Shown in pieces: positions 62,093 through 64,000 of a stretch of 64,000 nt of DNA (position 1 is its first letter; each line of letters opens with the position of its first letter). The translations under genes and the position numbers were made by a program. A model generated the notes under the pieces. That model searched no databases, was not told where the DNA came from, and worked only from the letters and a program-made list of their open reading frames with translations. The stretch lies in the NCBI GenBank assembly GCA_019359745.1, contig JAHHGT010000002.1:62001-126000 (forward strand). Direction: 5' to 3'. The stretch is from Aphanothece saxicola GSE-SYN-MK-01-06B (lineage in GTDB: Bacteria; Cyanobacteriota; Cyanobacteriia; PCC-6307; Cyanobiaceae).

Positions 62093-62365
62093 TCAGCAGC
62101 CCCGATTCAGCATCCAGGGACGGGTGCCGCTCTCCTTGAGCCGCTGCTTACCAGCTGGCTCTTTTGTTTCCTTGCGCACAAGACGCGGGCCGGACTGTTC
62201 CTGCTTCAGCCTCAGCGGACCGCTGAGCGACATCACAGGAGTGAAGACGCGGACGCCTTCCGCCGTGCAGGTCGGGCAGTTGGTTTCCTTCTGGCGCTCA
62301 TCAATACTGCGCCAGACTTCGTAGTTATCGCAGCCATTGCTGCAGCTGTATTCGTAGACAGGCAT
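62093..62365 (-). CDS. FmdB-family zinc-ribbon protein
   Basis: 90 residues. 'MPVYEYSCSNGCDNYEVWRS' at the N-terminus with a Cys pair, and CPTC in 'TNCPTCTAEGVRVF', giving a four-Cys zinc ribbon as in FmdB. FmdB was named as a possible regulator of formamidase; the role is not established. Start ATG at 62365 matches the family. Lies downstream of fmdA, from which it is separated by a strong terminator, so it may be transcribed from its own promoter or by read-through. Confidence 0.85.
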   Translation of the reverse strand: MPVYEYSCSNGCDNYEVWRSIDERQKETNCPTCTAEGVRVFTPVMSLSGPLRLKQEQSGPRLVRKETKEPAGKQRLKESGTRPWMLNRGC

Positions 62366-62405
62366 GGTGCAATCGCAGAGAGAAACGGACGTAGAACGGT
62401 GGCAC

Positions 62406-62435
62406 AAAAGAAAAGGGGCCTGACGCTCAGGCCCC
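62406..62435 (-). terminator. Intrinsic terminator of fmdA
   Basis: On the minus strand, GGGGCCTGA-GCG-TCAGGCCCC (perfect 9-bp stem, 3-nt loop) is followed directly by TTTTCTTTT. It begins 17 nt after the fmdA stop and is a textbook Rho-independent terminator. Confidence 0.85.
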
Positions 62436-62452
62436 CGCATTCCACTGTCTGA

Positions 62453-63658
62453 TCAGCAGGGGAGAATGTCCTGATCGAAGATCGAGGTGGGGATGGCCAG
62501 GGTGCAACAGGCGTTGGGAATGTCAACGATGCCGCTGATCCTGCCTTCCACCGGCGCACAGCTCAGCAGCAGGTAAGCCTGCTCGCCGGTGTAGCCGAAC
62601 TTCTTGAGGTACTCGATGGCATTGAGGCAGGCACGCCGGTAGGCGATGTGCACATCCATGTAGTACTGCTTGCCTTCGAACTCATCGACGGAGATGCCTT
62701 CGAACACCAGGTAGTCGCTGTAGTGGGGTTCCACCGGGCTGGTCTTGAACATCGGGTTGACCATCCCGTACTTGGCCATGCCACCTTTGATGATCTCCAC
62801 ATGGAGATCGAGGTAACCGGACATCTCGATGGCACCACAGAAGGAGATCTCCCCATCCCCCTGGGAGAAGTGGATGTCACCCATCGAGAGCTTGGCGCCT
62901 TCGACATAGACGGGGAAGTAGATCCGCGTGCCCTTGGTGAGGTTCTTGATGTCGCAGTTGCCACCATGCTCCCGGGGCGGAACGGTACGGGCGGCTTCGT
63001 TGGCCACCCGCTCGAACTCGCTGGAGGGGAGGGTGCCAAGGATGGCGCTGTTGGGGTTGGGCAGGGCCGCCAGCACCGGCTCGCTGCCGGAGAGGCCGGC
63101 ACCGTAGGTGCGGCGGTCGGGGGCGGTCTTCACCAGTTCCGTCTCACGACGGTTCCACTCATTCAGCAGTTCCTGGGAAGGGGCGCAGCCGATCAGGCCC
63201 GGGTGGGTGATGCCGGCGAAGCGCACACCGGGAATGTGGCGGGAGGAGGTGTAAATGCCCTCCAGATCCCAGATGGCTTTGGCGGCCTTGGGGTAGTGAT
63301 CGGTGAGGAAGCCACCGCCGTTCTCCTTGGCGAAGATGCCCGTGAATCCCCATTCATCGCCCTGCAGGGCGCCGACATCGAGAATGTCAACCACCAGGAT
63401 GTCGCCGGGTTGGGCGCCATTGACCCAGATCGGTCCACTCAGGACATGGACGACCTCCAGATTGACATCTTCAATGTCCTTGGGGTCGTCGTTGTTCTTG
63501 ATCTGGCCATCGGTCCAGTCCTTGCATTCGATCCGGAACACGTCACCAGGATTCACCGAGGCCACGGCCGGGATCTCGGGATGCCAGCGGTTGTGACCGG
63601 GCATGTCCTGCTGATCCATCGGCTTGGTGAGATCGACGGAGAAGAGTGTTTTTGGCAT
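62453..63658 (-). CDS. fmdA: Formamidase
   Basis: 401 residues, family length. 'HNRWHPEIPAVASVNPGDVF', 'GDILVVDILDVGALQGDEWG', 'GFTGIFAKENGGGFLTDHYP', 'GLIGCAPSQELLNEWN' and 'GEISFCGAIEMSGYLDLHVE' are FmdA hallmarks. It hydrolyses formamide to formate and ammonia, adding to nitrogen scavenging next to the urea genes. The ATG at 63658 (MPKTLFSVDL) is the usual start. A GATAAT element on the minus strand at 63777-63782 could be a -10 box, with no good -35. Confidence 0.95.
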   Translation of the reverse strand: MPKTLFSVDLTKPMDQQDMPGHNRWHPEIPAVASVNPGDVFRIECKDWTDGQIKNNDDPKDIEDVNLEVVHVLSGPIWVNGAQPGDILVVDILDVGALQGDEWGFTGIFAKENGGGFLTDHYPKAAKAIWDLEGIYTSSRHIPGVRFAGITHPGLIGCAPSQELLNEWNRRETELVKTAPDRRTYGAGLSGSEPVLAALPNPNSAILGTLPSSEFERVANEAARTVPPREHGGNCDIKNLTKGTRIYFPVYVEGAKLSMGDIHFSQGDGEISFCGAIEMSGYLDLHVEIIKGGMAKYGMVNPMFKTSPVEPHYSDYLVFEGISVDEFEGKQYYMDVHIAYRRACLNAIEYLKKFGYTGEQAYLLLSCAPVEGRISGIVDIPNACCTLAIPTSIFDQDILPC

Positions 63659-63824
63659 CGAGAGAGCGAGGCGCAATTTCCTTTCCATCCAAAAGGAAGG
63701 CCTGCGGCTCGAAAGTGTCTGTTGTTACCGGATACTGGCGGAATGGAGCCCGCTTGATCGGATCGAAGCAGGAATCATTATCAAGCCGACGCCACGGCTT
63801 TCGACAGCTTGGTCGACAGGGTGA
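63659..63824 (-). promoter_or_regulatory. Upstream region of fmdA
   Basis: 166 nt between the fmdA start and the end of the next minus-strand reading frame. A GATAAT on the minus strand (63777-63782) resembles a -10 element. I found no GTAN8TAC site here. Confidence 0.25.
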
Positions 63825-64000
63825 TCAGGTGTCGTCGAAATCGCCTTTCCTGCACAAATTATCCTTCAGTCGTGACACCCAGCCACGGGGTTCAAGCGTT
63901 CCGATCTTTTCCGTGCGACCGTCAAAATGGAACAGGTACTGCCAGCGATTCTTGACTGGGAATGTTCTTTTCGCGTTGAGATCGCTGATTGGATCTCCGA
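63825..64000 (-). CDS. C-terminal end of an unknown protein (5' part outside window)
   Basis: An open minus-strand frame enters from the right edge and ends at a TGA at 63825-63827, giving at least 57 residues. The translated end includes 'FPVKNRWQYLFHFDGRTEKI' and 'TLEPRGWVSRLKDNLCRKGD'. It reads like genuine protein (balanced composition, no low-complexity), but I recognise no family. The other two minus-strand frames contain stops or look random. Confidence 0.45.
   Translation of the reverse strand, partial: GDPISDLNAKRTFPVKNRWQYLFHFDGRTEKIGTLEPRGWVSRLKDNLCRKGDFDDT

Overview
The window looks like the chromosome of a high-GC unicellular cyanobacterium of the Synechococcus/Cyanobium type. 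Supporting signs are a complete urtABCDE urea transporter, a full urease set, the cyanobacterial nitrate-reductase partner NarM, an HpsJ-like protein, a PEP-CTERM-like secreted protein, a SelD fused to a flavoprotein domain, and several copies of the cyanobacterial HIP1 octamer GCGATCGC. Genes are packed tightly, many overlap by 1-16 nt, and no gap exceeds 300 bases. I see no rRNA, tRNA, CRISPR array or insertion sequence.

Layout. 1-7.8 kb: tail of an MscS-like channel, a small secreted protein, a guanine-deaminase-like enzyme, phnE-phnC of a phosphonate/phosphite transporter, DoxX and CDF membrane proteins, an SDR, and a lower-GC pair of pterin-type genes. 7.9-10 kb: phnD with a coupled ChaN-PDZ protein. 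10-15 kb: selenium module (mnmH, selD fusion, SulP transporter). 15-17.4 kb: a muramidase/L,D-transpeptidase fusion with a small membrane partner. 17.4-25 kb: katG, a COQ4-like protein, a cupin, a protease flanked by a 66-bp direct repeat, an ECF sigma factor with its YCII partner, glutaredoxin and a VOC protein. 25-29.5 kb: an FdhF/YdeP molybdoenzyme facing moaA-mobA-narM. 29.5-33.3 kb: CsgG-like, cupin-like and a PAS-GGDEF-EAL protein. 33.5-41.5 kb: an amidoligase-type cluster (DUF2126, transglutaminase, alpha-E, circularly permuted ATP-grasp) with glycogen phosphorylase inside it. 41.6-43.8 kb: PilZ, PEP-CTERM-like and HpsJ-like genes. 43.8-56.4 kb: urease genes in four blocks (ureABC, ureD, ureEF, ureG) interleaved with a serine hydrolase, DUF2207-LemA, a second COQ4-like gene, an orphan substrate-binding lipoprotein and MlaE-MlaD. 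56.6-63.7 kb: urtABCDE, then fmdB and fmdA.

How the genes work together. The last 20 kb is a nitrogen-scavenging region. UrtABCDE imports urea, UreABC with UreDEFG hydrolyses it, and FmdA would release ammonia from formamide. MoaA, MobA and NarM serve molybdoenzymes, including nitrate reductase (narB is not in the window). FmdA would also make formate, a possible but unproven link to the FdhF/YdeP oxidoreductase. MnmH and SelD together make 2-selenouridine in tRNA. No selenocysteine machinery is visible here.

The places most worth a second look are the amidoligase/transglutaminase cluster with embedded glgP, the 66-bp repeat around the protease gene, the muramidase/L,D-transpeptidase fusion, and the COQ4-like pair in an organism type not expected to make ubiquinone.
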